Source: Brevibacillus porteri (GTDB lineage Bacteria > Bacillota > Bacilli > Brevibacillales > Brevibacillaceae). From it: a DNA stretch of 64,000 nt. Made by a program: the position numbers and the translations under genes. The notes beneath the pieces were generated by a model that worked only from the letters and a program-made list of their open reading frames with translations, had not been told where the DNA came from and did not search any database. Location of the stretch: NCBI RefSeq assembly GCF_003013475.1, contig NZ_PXZO01000045.1, positions 1 through 64,000 of the forward strand, read 5' to 3'. Position 1 is the first letter of the stretch. Every line of letters starts with the position of its first letter. Shown in pieces: positions 26,442 through 33,651 of this stretch.

Positions 26442-27539
26442 ATGACGATGATCGAACTGATTCGCGAGGAAATAGCAAGCCAACCAGGGAAAGCGATTAC
26501 GTTCGCGCGCTTTATGGAGTTGGCCCTCTATCATGACACTTATGGATATTATATGGTCGAACAACCCAAAGTAGGCAAAGCGGGAGATTTTTATACAAGT
26601 GCATCGGTGCATCCTGTCTTTGCGGAAACAATCGCAGATGCAATCTTGGCATTGTGGGAGAAGGCGGATATTACTTCGCCTGTGCTCGTTGAGATCGGTG
26701 GTGGCACCGGGGCTGTTTGCCGACACATGCTGGAGCACATCCGTGAGAGCAAGCCAGAGGTATACAAAGAGCTGACGATCATTTTGATAGAGGCGAGTCC
26801 TTATCACCGGAAAATGCAGCAGGAGGCGCTCCAGTGGCACGAGGGTCCAAAGCGCTGGTATTCTTCTGTGAATGAAGCTGCCAAGCATGAAAAAATAGAA
26901 GGGGTTATTTTCTCGAATGAATGGCTGGACGCATTTCCAGTACATATGGTGGAGAAAACCAGATCCGGCTGGCAGGAAGTATGGGTGCGAGTTGGCGAGG
27001 ATGGGTTGGAAGAGTGTCTGGGGGATATGACACCAGCGCTTGGGGAATATTTGCACGAGCTGAACTTGAAGCTGCCAATCGGCATGCGGATCGAGATAAA
27101 TATGGCGATGGAGCAAACCGCACAAGAAGTTTCCAGCCTATTGAAAAAAGGGTTCGTCATCACGATTGATTACGGTGATCTGCAAGAAGAACTTTACCAT
27201 CCTAGTCGAAAAAACGGAACATTGATGTGCTACCATCGTCATCAGGCTCATACGAATCCGTATATCAACATAGGCGAACAAGACTTGACGACACATGTGA
27301 ATTTTTCTGCGTGGCAAGAGTATGGAGAAAAGGTTGGTTTACGGGAAATAGACTATATGAGACAGGATCGGTTTTTGATGCGGAATGGCTTGCTTCATAA
27401 AGCGGTCGCGCATATGGATACAGACCCTTTCACGAGCGTTGCGATGAAACGGAATCGGGCGATCCAGCAGTTGATTGATCCTGCTGGCTTAGGTGGGCGT
27501 TTTTGGGTCATGGTCCAAGAGAAAGGCACCTGGGAGTAA
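26442..27539 (+). CDS. SAM-dependent methyltransferase, MidA/NDUFAF7 family (COG1565)
   Basis: A 365-residue protein. The family opening ITFARFMELALYHDTYGYYM is followed by GKAGDFYTSASVHPVFAETIA, the SAM-binding VLVEIGGGTGAVCRHML (about 86-102), the GVIFSNEWLDAFPVHMV segment, and VITIDYGDLQEELYHPSR. Eukaryotic NDUFAF7 methylates an arginine of complex I; bacterial members are uncharacterised. The ATG has AGGAGAAG about 6 bases upstream. It has its own terminator. Confidence 0.88.
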   Translation: MTMIELIREEIASQPGKAITFARFMELALYHDTYGYYMVEQPKVGKAGDFYTSASVHPVFAETIADAILALWEKADITSPVLVEIGGGTGAVCRHMLEHIRESKPEVYKELTIILIEASPYHRKMQQEALQWHEGPKRWYSSVNEAAKHEKIEGVIFSNEWLDAFPVHMVEKTRSGWQEVWVRVGEDGLEECLGDMTPALGEYLHELNLKLPIGMRIEINMAMEQTAQEVSSLLKKGFVITIDYGDLQEELYHPSRKNGTLMCYHRHQAHTNPYINIGEQDLTTHVNFSAWQEYGEKVGLREIDYMRQDRFLMRNGLLHKAVAHMDTDPFTSVAMKRNRAIQQLIDPAGLGGRFWVMVQEKGTWE

Positions 27540-27555
27540 AAGAAGAGGAAAACAT

Positions 27556-27588
27556 AAAAAAAGATGCTCATGGCGAGCATCTTTTTTC
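27556..27588. terminator. Bidirectional terminator
   Basis: AAAAAAGATGCTC and GAGCATCTTTTTT form a perfect stem with runs on both sides, between two convergent genes. Confidence 0.93.
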
Positions 27589-27855
27589 TTACATGATCAA
27601 TTGTAGAAAAGCGTGTTCTTGTGGTCCTACAGGCATCACGAAGAACGTGTAATACGTGAATCCAACAAAAGACAGGAACATGAAGCCGAAGAAAATGTTT
27701 AGGTATACTCGTTCAGTCAGATTCATGTAGCTCAACGCTACGAAGAATGCAGTCAAACTGAAGAAGATGAGCGCCATCGGGTACAATTCTGCCCAAAACG
27801 CCATCAACGCGATCACGATGGTCCAGAAACCAAGAACGCGATACATACGATCCAT
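27589..27855 (-). CDS. yqgY: DUF2626 membrane protein (YqgY)
   Basis: An 88-residue protein with three hydrophobic segments. It begins MDRMYRVLGFWTIVIALMAF and contains SLTAFFVALSYMNLTERVYLNIFFGF and VGFTYYTFFV, close to what I know of B. subtilis YqgY. Function is unknown. The ATG at 27855 has AAAGGGGGG about 6 bases upstream; 18 upstream codons were rejected. A near-consensus promoter lies at 27908-27936. Confidence 0.85.
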   Translation of the reverse strand: MDRMYRVLGFWTIVIALMAFWAELYPMALIFFSLTAFFVALSYMNLTERVYLNIFFGFMFLSFVGFTYYTFFVMPVGPQEHAFLQLIM

Positions 27856-27907
27856 TTTTGTCCCCCCTTTTTGCCTCGATCGGTAAGATTTACAAGATTC
27901 CTCCCCC

Positions 27908-27936
27908 ATTATATAGGACAGGTGAACACGTGTAAA
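27908..27936 (-). promoter_or_regulatory. Sigma-A promoter of yqgY
   Basis: On the minus strand, TTTACA, 17 bases, TATAAT. Confidence 0.75.
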
Positions 27937-27992
27937 CGATAAAGGTATGACGGATTGTTGTCACCCGGGGAGGAAAGACTGGACTTGCGGTG

Positions 27993-28691
27993 CTAATACT
28001 GAATCAGCGTATAGTTGCAGGATTGGCATCCGCGAATTTTGGAATCATCCTCACGTAATTCAATGTTCCCCAAGTACGTTTCGAATATTCCCATCAACAG
28101 AGCGTTGTGCATCTGGCATACGGCATTCGGATATTTTTTTGCGCTGTCAGAGAAGGTGCAATTATTTACGCGAAAACGCAGCTTTCCCTCATCCATTGCT
28201 TCGATGTCTGGTTTCAATCCCTGAGCCACGACAATCCGATGGATCAGGTCCAATTTTTCTTCCATAGAGGCTATTTCTAAATTGAGTCCGCTTTGGACAA
28301 CCGCCCGTTTTGCCATCTCAGTTCCAATGCGATGTCCCATTTTAATTAGAGCGGCTTCGCCAGCTTCGCCGAGCGAGAGCAGGCTTTCAATCGCGATATC
28401 GGCTAACAGCTGATAGTCACGAGGAGGGAATTGCAGACTCACAACCTGTTCAGACAGTGAGTACAACCGACTGGGACGTCCTCCCTTACCACTTTTGTCT
28501 GTAACAGCAGTGAGTAAATTCACGTCCTCCAACTTCGTCAAGTGCAAGCGTGCCACATTAGGGTGGATAGAGAAGTGATCAGCTATATCCTGAACCGTGA
28601 TGGGATCTTTACTGTAGGCGACAAATTGGTAAATGGAAAAACGGGTGGGGTCAGCTAAAGCACTGGTTAACTTTTGCGCATCGTGGTCCAT
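27993..28691 (-). CDS. HTH regulator of the SufR/COG2345 type with a cysteine-rich C-terminus
   Basis: A 232-residue protein. The N-terminal winged helix (about 1-80: LADPTRFSIYQFV, TVQDIADHFSIHPNVARLHLTKLEDVNLL, GGRPSRLYSLS) is of the ArsR/DeoR-like COG2345 group. The C-terminal domain has C178, C192, H195 and the pair C222-x2-C225, a layout like the Fe-S ligand set of cyanobacterial SufR, so an iron-sulfur sensor is plausible. No suf genes are in the window. The ATG has AAAGGGG about 7 bases upstream. A palindrome at the mgsR promoter, on the other side of the repeat element, is a candidate target. Confidence 0.82.
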   Translation of the reverse strand: MDHDAQKLTSALADPTRFSIYQFVAYSKDPITVQDIADHFSIHPNVARLHLTKLEDVNLLTAVTDKSGKGGRPSRLYSLSEQVVSLQFPPRDYQLLADIAIESLLSLGEAGEAALIKMGHRIGTEMAKRAVVQSGLNLEIASMEEKLDLIHRIVVAQGLKPDIEAMDEGKLRFRVNNCTFSDSAKKYPNAVCQMHNALLMGIFETYLGNIELREDDSKIRGCQSCNYTLIQY

Positions 28692-28733
28692 GCCGATACC
28701 CCTTTCTCAAAACAATCTCCATAAGATCAAATT

Positions 28734-28893
28734 CAAAAAGTCGTCTTTTCAGCACCGAGAAAGTGGTGAGAATCTGAAAAAGGAGGAGCGGAGTGTAGGG
28801 GACCTACATGAGCACCGGACTTTGAAGGTGAACGCCTCTTTCGATGTTGTCCAAGCTTTCAGGGCTCCTTCGTGATCAAAAGACGACTTTTTG
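28734..28893. repeat. MITE-like element with 16-bp terminal inverted repeats
   Basis: CAAAAAGTCGTCTTTT (28734-28749) and AAAAGACGACTTTTTG (28878-28893) are perfect inverted repeats bounding 160 bases. The inside has no ORF but contains hairpin GTAGGGGACCTAC (about 28795-28806) and the ends of a second pairing, GAGGAGCGGAG with CTCCTTCGTGATC-side text. This looks like a non-autonomous repeated element; I recall similar intergenic text in Brevibacillus genomes but cannot verify it. Confidence 0.55.
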
Positions 28894-28986
28894 AACAATC
28901 TTCATAAGTGTATCCCATTTTGTGTTACTTGTTAAGGTAGCAGTGTGCTACAACAGCATATCGCATAAATTTTCGTCTAGTTTTTA

Positions 28987-29015
28987 GATTAACTACTATT
29001 GACATAGTGTTAATC
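28987..29015. promoter_or_regulatory. Palindromic operator over the mgsR promoter
   Basis: Left arm GATTAAC-(T)-ACTAT and right arm ATAGT-GTTAATC around a four-base centre: 12 paired positions with one extra base. It covers the -35 element. Confidence 0.55.
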
Positions 29016-29027
29016 AAGCATTAAAAT
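28999..29027 (+). promoter_or_regulatory. Sigma-A promoter upstream of mgsR
   Basis: TTGACA, exactly 17 bases, TAAAAT. Confidence 0.8.
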
Positions 29028-29050
29028 CCAAAGTAAGGAAGGAAATTTTA

Positions 29051-29134
29051 TTGGCTAACCTTTTGTAAGAACTTGAACCAACACGAACTGCAAATCGTAA
29101 GACTTTTATAGATGAAATCATACGTGATAGATGA
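29051..29134 (+). pseudogene. Interrupted small ORF or pentapeptide leader before mgsR
   Basis: A TTG start has AAGGAAGG 8 bases upstream. It reads MANLL, then UAA, and stays open in the same frame for 21 more codons (ELEPTRTANRKTFIDEIIRDR) before UGA. It may be a disrupted 27-residue gene (one base change would restore it) or a five-codon leader peptide. Confidence 0.35.
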
Positions 29135-29150
29135 GATGGAGGGGTAACCA

Positions 29151-29528
29151 ATGGCCGTTGCTGAACGTACACAAACACAAAAATTAACGTTTTTCACTTA
29201 TCCTAGCTGCACATCCTGTCGCAAAGCGAAGGCATGGCTGGCAGAAAACGGAGTGAATTACGAAGAGCGTCACTTGTTCAAAAATCCACCGACAGCAGAA
29301 GAACTGCTTGATATTATTAAAATGACTTCAAATGGCTTGGATGAAATCTTGTCGACGAGAAGTCAGCGTTTTAAAAACCTGGATGTCGATATTAATGATA
29401 TGTCAGTGAAGGAACTGCTCGAAATGCTTAGTGAAGAGCCTCAGCTTTTGAAGCGTCCGATCCTGACTGACGGTGAAAACCTGATCGTCGGATTCAATTC
29501 TTCCGCCATGAAAAATCTGTTGTCCTAA
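29151..29528 (+). CDS. mgsR: Spx/MgsR-family regulator (ArsC-like fold)
   Basis: A 125-residue thioredoxin-like protein of the Spx/ArsC family. The redox switch CTSC (20-23) is in YPSCTSCRKAKAWL. ILSTRSQRFKNLDVDINDMSVKELL and RPILTDGENLIVGFN match the MgsR (YqgZ) pattern more than Spx. In B. subtilis MgsR contacts RNA polymerase and modulates part of the general stress regulon. GGAGGGG lies 6 bases before ATG. The yqgX-yqgY-mgsR neighbourhood supports the call. A near-consensus promoter with an overlapping palindrome lies upstream. Confidence 0.88.
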   Translation: MAVAERTQTQKLTFFTYPSCTSCRKAKAWLAENGVNYEERHLFKNPPTAEELLDIIKMTSNGLDEILSTRSQRFKNLDVDINDMSVKELLEMLSEEPQLLKRPILTDGENLIVGFNSSAMKNLLS

Positions 29529-29529
29529 T

Positions 29530-29560
29530 AAAGAGGGGGTAAAGACCTCCTCTTTTTTGT
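29530..29560 (+). terminator. Intrinsic terminator of mgsR
   Basis: AAAGAGGGGGT and ACCTCCTCTTT stem, then TTTTG. Confidence 0.82.
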
Positions 29561-29614
29561 TTGTCCATCGAAAGGTAAAATAAAGCCACAAGCTGATAAA
29601 AGGTGGGAGTTCTT

Positions 29615-30382
29615 ATGGAGACCTTGCTTTTGCAAAAACAGGACGGTATCGCCACAATCACATTAAATCGACCGCATGTACATAATGCCATTAGCGTGGA
29701 GTTGGTTGATGAACTGCATCAGGTCTTGCGAGACTGCCAAGCCGATCCAGAGGTAAAGGTTCTGATTGTGACGGGGACAGGCAGAAGCTTTGTTTCCGGA
29801 GGCGATTTGAATCAGTTTATTGCAGCGCGCGGTTATGAACAGGCGCATCCTTTGCTCAGTAAAGTGACAGGGCTTTTGTCCGCCATTGATCAGAATTCCA
29901 AACCGGTGATTGCCATGATTAACGGTGCAGCGGTCGGAGGTGGCTGTGAGTTTGCGGGCGCGTGTCATTTTCGTTTTGCCAGTGACCGAGCGACCTTCGG
30001 GTTTGTACAAATCAGCATGCATATTACGACAGGCTGGGGTGGAGGAAGTCGGCTGTTGGACTTGTTGCCAGAGTCAAAAGCACTCGCTCTTCTGTTGACT
30101 GGTGACAGATTGCGTGCAGAGGAAGCTAAGTCCTATGGTTTTGTTGACGAGGTATACACAGAAGAGAAGCTGCATGAGGAAGTATATCGTTTCGCTCGAA
30201 AAATCGCTGCCCAGCCGCTAGCTGGCATTGAGGCGTACATGAAGATTTTGCAGTGGAAGCGTATGGGCATTTCGCAAGAAGAACGAATCCGGCGCGAAGT
30301 GAGTCAATGTGCGCATCTTTGGGGTAGCCCTGAACACGTCGCGGTAGTGGAAAGCTTCCTGACTAAGCGCCCAACGTCCTGA
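29615..30382 (+). CDS. Crotonase-fold protein, ethylmalonyl-CoA decarboxylase-like
   Basis: A 255-residue crotonase-superfamily enzyme. The oxyanion-hole segments SGGDLNQF and GAAVGGGCEFAGAC are intact. The two catalytic glutamates of enoyl-CoA hydratase are absent: the usual xTExxxGxxPGAGG loop reads FVQISMHITTGWGGGSRLL. The GWGGGSRL loop and the C-terminal LWGSPEHVAVVESFLTKRP resemble ethylmalonyl-CoA decarboxylase (ECHDC1), a metabolite-repair enzyme. That makes decarboxylation of a malonyl-CoA derivative more likely than hydration. The ATG at 29615 has AAAGGTGGGAG 5 bases upstream. Confidence 0.8.
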   Translation: METLLLQKQDGIATITLNRPHVHNAISVELVDELHQVLRDCQADPEVKVLIVTGTGRSFVSGGDLNQFIAARGYEQAHPLLSKVTGLLSAIDQNSKPVIAMINGAAVGGGCEFAGACHFRFASDRATFGFVQISMHITTGWGGGSRLLDLLPESKALALLLTGDRLRAEEAKSYGFVDEVYTEEKLHEEVYRFARKIAAQPLAGIEAYMKILQWKRMGISQEERIRREVSQCAHLWGSPEHVAVVESFLTKRPTS

Positions 30383-30422
30383 TCGATGTAGTCCATTTCG
30401 TTTAAACATTTATTTGCTTGGA

Positions 30423-30490
30423 CATACTTTTTCTAGTAGAAAGCGATTCTACAAGAGTAGGGAAAAGCATAGGATGAATTACATCATCCT
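30423..30490 (+). promoter_or_regulatory. Leader region of the gerR-like gene with two hairpins
   Basis: CATACTTT (30423-30430) resembles a sigma-E -10. Downstream, GTAGAA/TTCTAC and AGGATGA (30471-30477) with TCATCCT (30484-30490) plus TTTT could form hairpins; the second is terminator-like and may end the upstream crotonase transcript. Confidence 0.35.
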
Positions 30491-30516
30491 TTTTAAAGGT
30501 AACGGGAGGGACTCAT

Positions 30517-31158
30517 ATGGTAGCTTCCAGACAAGACGCATGGACCGAAGATGACGATCTAGTGCTGGCGGAAGTCACCTTGCGCCACATACGCGAAGGC
30601 GGCACACAGCTTGCTGCATTTGAAGAAGTGGGTCAAAGGTTAGGAAGGACAGCAGCTGCGTGCGGCTTCCGCTGGAACAGTTGCGTACGCAAACGGTACG
30701 ATGCGGCTATTTCGATTGCGAAAAGCCAAAGACAGCAGCTGAAAAAGCTCGGGAGGATTCAAGCACCGCCCCCTGTGGTGGCTGAGGTCGAGGTCGTCGC
30801 GTTGCACACAAAACGATCTGAAACACCAGTAGCAGAGGTACAAAAGTACGCGGATGTAGAGGAGCAGCAGATTGAAGCAGCCATTCGCATGCTCGTCAAT
30901 CAAAAAGAAATGACTCGTCGTTTGCGACAATTGGAACAAGAGTTGGAAGGAAAAGAGTTGGAGTTAAAAGAATTGAAAGAAGCCCACGAACGCGCTAGAA
31001 AAGAACTGGATCAGGTTCAGGGGGTCAATGATGACTACCGTGCGTTGGTACAGATCATGGAACGTGCACGCAAGCTTGCTTTTTTACAGGAAGAGGATTC
31101 CAACAAAGCGATCTTCAAAATGGATGAAAACGGAAATTTGGAGCGCGTAGAAAAATAA
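30517..31158 (+). CDS. gerR: RsfA/GerR-family sporulation transcription factor (YlbO type)
   Basis: A 213-residue regulator. The Myb-like N-terminus RQDAWTEDDDLVLAEVTLRHIREGGTQLAAFEEVGQRLGRTAAACGFRWN (about 4-54) is the family signature. A low-complexity middle and a long coiled coil (about 115-190) follow. B. subtilis has two members, RsfA (forespore) and GerR/YlbO (mother cell); the ylb-like gene order (ylbP next, ylbQ and bshC further on) favours GerR. GGGAGGG lies about 7 bases before ATG. It ends in a good terminator. Confidence 0.85.
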   Translation: MVASRQDAWTEDDDLVLAEVTLRHIREGGTQLAAFEEVGQRLGRTAAACGFRWNSCVRKRYDAAISIAKSQRQQLKKLGRIQAPPPVVAEVEVVALHTKRSETPVAEVQKYADVEEQQIEAAIRMLVNQKEMTRRLRQLEQELEGKELELKELKEAHERARKELDQVQGVNDDYRALVQIMERARKLAFLQEEDSNKAIFKMDENGNLERVEK

Positions 31159-31176
31159 GCGTAGAAATTAGGGATG

Positions 31177-31209
31177 AAAAAAGAAGCGGGCATTGATCCG
31201 CTTCTTTTT
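31177..31209 (+). terminator. Intrinsic terminator of the gerR-like gene
   Basis: AAAGAAGCGG and CCGCTTCTTT stem followed by TTG; A-run on the other side could serve ylbP. Confidence 0.82.
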
Positions 31210-31250
31210 GTTTGCGCATTCATTTGTCATTCATGTTGGGAAAGGGAGAG

Positions 31251-31718
31251 CTAGTCTTGCAGCTCTACGCTCTCTGGCAACCATACGTACGGGTTTTCAC
31301 CACGATCACGCATGAGGTTGTATTTCACAGGCGTGAAGCCCATTTTCAACCAAAAATCGTCTGCGCGACAGCGTGAGTTGGTTTTAATAGGAGCTCCAAA
31401 GCTCTTCGCGTGGTTGACCAAAGCAGTTCCGTAGTCTTTGTGACGGTAGTCAGGCAGGACTTCGAGCTTCCACAGCTCATAATAGTCTTGCGCAGGTTGG
31501 AAGTAACGGTCGTATTTCCCGTCAATTTTGTAGAGGCTCATACGTGCTACCATAAGATCGTTGTCATAAATACCGTAAAATGGAGATTCCGAATCGTTTT
31601 CCACGATGTTCGCCTCCAGGTCTTCCTTCATAGAAAGCTCCTCCAGGCCAAATTCGCGAAACTTCTGGAATTCCTCCAGTGTCTTATAGTTGATTTGCAA
31701 ACGTCTTACTTCAAACAT
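31251..31718 (-). CDS. ylbP: GNAT N-acetyltransferase YlbP
   Basis: A 155-residue GNAT protein. The acetyl-CoA loop is in LEVLPDYRHKDYGTALVNHAKSFG (about 90-113), and the C-terminus has FWLKMGFTPVKYNLMRDRGENPYVWLP. Length and position next to the gerR-like gene match B. subtilis YlbP. Substrate is unknown. GGAGTGG lies about 9 bases before ATG, and a TATAAT -10 element is at 31776-31781 on the minus strand. Confidence 0.87.
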   Translation of the reverse strand: MFEVRRLQINYKTLEEFQKFREFGLEELSMKEDLEANIVENDSESPFYGIYDNDLMVARMSLYKIDGKYDRYFQPAQDYYELWKLEVLPDYRHKDYGTALVNHAKSFGAPIKTNSRCRADDFWLKMGFTPVKYNLMRDRGENPYVWLPESVELQD

Positions 31719-31775
31719 GGTTAGCCACTCCTCTCACAGCTCTTTGCCTTGGCCACCTTTTGGCCCCGCCCCTTT

Positions 31776-31804
31776 ATTATACACGATGATGGGCTTTTCC
31801 GAAG
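31776..31804 (-). promoter_or_regulatory. Possible sigma-A promoter of ylbP
   Basis: TATAAT with a weak -35 (TTCGGA) at 17 bases on the minus strand. Confidence 0.4.
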
Positions 31805-31945
31805 TGTTTTTCTTTTTTTATTGGAGGGATTGTCAGGAAATGATTTCGCTTCCTTGGAAAAATTTAAAATTTCATCCTAGAACTATGATCATTCTCGTGG
31901 CAAAATAGAAAGTAGGATCACATGATACAAACCAGGCAAACAATT

Positions 31946-31959
31946 TGGAAGCGCTTACG
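31946..31959 (+). promoter_or_regulatory. cre-like site upstream of the carboxylase operon
   Basis: TGGAAGCGCTTACG matches 12 of 14 positions of the CcpA consensus TGWAANCGNTNWCA. It lies 36 bases before the first gene, so CcpA could repress the operon when sugar is plentiful. Confidence 0.55.
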
Positions 31960-31994
31960 GTTGTAGTCGGTTTGTCAAAGAGGGGAGCGTTGCC

Positions 31995-33350
31995 ATGCGC
32001 AAGGTATTAATCGCAAACCGTGGTGAGATTGCCAGACGAATTATCCGTACATGCAAGGCAAGAGGAGTGGCTACGGTTGCTGTCTATTCGGATGCAGACA
32101 AGGATCTGCCGTTTGTTCGTGAAGCAGATGAGTCAGTCCATATTGGTCCACCGCCTGTGCCACACAGCTACCTGAACGTAGAAGCCATTCTTGGAGCAGC
32201 GAAAAGCACCGGTGCCGATGCCATTCATCCGGGATACGGTCTTTTGTCAGAAAATGAAGCTTTTGCCCGCCGTGTTCTGGAGGAAGGTCTTCTTTTCATT
32301 GGTCCAACCCCGGAGGTCATCGGTCAAATGGGTGACAAGCTGACTGCTCGTCATATTATGGAGACTGCGGGAGTACCAGTCGTTCCAGGGTGCGAACAGG
32401 CTATCGATTCACCAGATGAAGCAGCTGTCATCGCGATGTCCATCGGATATCCTGTGATGCTAAAGGCCAGTGCTGGCGGCGGAGGAATCGGGATGCACAT
32501 TTGTCGAGACGAGGCTGAGCTGCGTCAAGCCTACCAATCGGCGAAAGGTCGTGCAAAAGCGTATTTTGGTAACGATGCGATGTACATGGAGAAGTACGTG
32601 GAACGTCCGCGCCACATCGAAGTGCAGGTCGTTGCCGATCAGCATGGAAACGTCATCCACTTATTAGAACGGGAATGCTCTATACAGCGCAGACATCAAA
32701 AGGTACTCGAAGAAAGCCCTTCGCCCTTTTTGGACATAGCAACGAGAGAGCTTCTGTGCGATGCAGCGGTTACAGCCGCGAAAGCAGTGAGCTATTCGGG
32801 TGTTGGAACAGTTGAATTTATCGTAGATGAACAGAAAAACTTTTACTTCTTGGAAATGAATACACGCTTGCAAGTGGAGCATCCCGTGACGGAAGAAATG
32901 ACGGGCATTGACCTCGTATCGCTCCAACTGGACATTGCCGATGGTCACCCGTTGTCGATCGAGCAAGAGGACGTCAAGGCTCTGCGCCACGCGATTGAGC
33001 TGCGTGTCTATGCGGAAGACCCTGTCACCTTCCTTCCATCGCCAGGGACGATTACGTTATACCAGCCACCTGCATTTGAACATGTACGAATTGATGATGG
33101 GGTAGAGACAGGTACACAGGTGACTCCTTTTTACGACCCGATGATTGCAAAGGTCATTGTATCTGGGGCGACAAGACAAGAGGCTGTGCAACAGGCGCAG
33201 AAGGCCATGGATCATTTTCTGATTACTGGCATTAAAACGAACATTCCGTTTTTGCAAGAAGTATTACAGGACGACCAATTCCGAGCAGGTAACTATACGA
33301 CATGGTTCGTTACTGAGCGTGGAGCGGCATCAAGCAAGGAAAAACGCTAA
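31995..33350 (+). CDS. Biotin carboxylase subunit of an acyl-CoA carboxylase (YngH type)
   Basis: A 451-residue ATP-grasp biotin carboxylase. It carboxylates the biotin on the carrier protein encoded next. Visible are VLIANRGEIARRIIRT at the start, the glycine-rich ATP loop KASAGGGGIGMH (about 157-168), the EVQV/HLLERECSIQRRHQKVLEESPSP segment, and the active-site EMNTRLQVEHPVTE (about 288-301). It is the first gene of a five-gene operon that matches the B. subtilis yng carboxylase operon; the partner HMG-CoA lyase suggests the substrate is methylcrotonyl-CoA from leucine. GAGGGGAG lies about 8 bases before ATG. Confidence 0.9.
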   Translation: MRKVLIANRGEIARRIIRTCKARGVATVAVYSDADKDLPFVREADESVHIGPPPVPHSYLNVEAILGAAKSTGADAIHPGYGLLSENEAFARRVLEEGLLFIGPTPEVIGQMGDKLTARHIMETAGVPVVPGCEQAIDSPDEAAVIAMSIGYPVMLKASAGGGGIGMHICRDEAELRQAYQSAKGRAKAYFGNDAMYMEKYVERPRHIEVQVVADQHGNVIHLLERECSIQRRHQKVLEESPSPFLDIATRELLCDAAVTAAKAVSYSGVGTVEFIVDEQKNFYFLEMNTRLQVEHPVTEEMTGIDLVSLQLDIADGHPLSIEQEDVKALRHAIELRVYAEDPVTFLPSPGTITLYQPPAFEHVRIDDGVETGTQVTPFYDPMIAKVIVSGATRQEAVQQAQKAMDHFLITGIKTNIPFLQEVLQDDQFRAGNYTTWFVTERGAASSKEKR

Positions 33351-33386
33351 GCTAATAAAAATGATAGGTAAGGGAGAGGACTATCC

Positions 33387-33599
33387 ATGAAACAAGTAGC
33401 AGCCAATATGGCAGGAACTGTTATTAATGTCTTGGTTCAGCCAGGTGACGAGATCAATGAAGGACAAGACGTCCTTGTACTGGAATCGATGAAAATGGAA
33501 GTTCCTGTACAGGCTCAAGCCTCAGGCAAGGTTGTGGAAGTAAAAGCGAACATTGGCGATTTTGTCAACGATGGCGATATCATTGTCGTTTTGGAATAG
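33387..33599 (+). CDS. Biotin carrier protein (stand-alone biotinyl domain)
   Basis: A 70-residue biotinyl domain. The biotin lysine is K36 in the ESMKMEVPVQA motif, flanked by the two half-barrel repeats typical of BCCP. It carries carboxybiotin between the carboxylase at 31995 and the transferase at 35381. Its length and position match B. subtilis YngHB, which is also a single-domain carrier. GGGAGAGG lies about 9 bases before ATG, and it starts 36 bases after the previous stop. Confidence 0.93.
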   Translation: MKQVAANMAGTVINVLVQPGDEINEGQDVLVLESMKMEVPVQAQASGKVVEVKANIGDFVNDGDIIVVLE

Positions 33600-33651
33600 G
33601 ATTAGAATACTTCTAAACTGAGCGACCGCTAGGCGAGGAGGTGGGCTTATA

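Larger units (their letters stand above)
28692..29150. other. 459-base intergenic region with a MITE-like repeat and the mgsR promoter
   Basis: It holds the inverted-repeat element (28734-28893), flanked by imperfect 14-bp direct repeats ACAATCTCCATAAG (28712-28725) and ACAATCTTCATAAG (28895-28908), then a palindromic operator over a strong promoter and an interrupted small ORF before mgsR. Confidence 0.6.
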
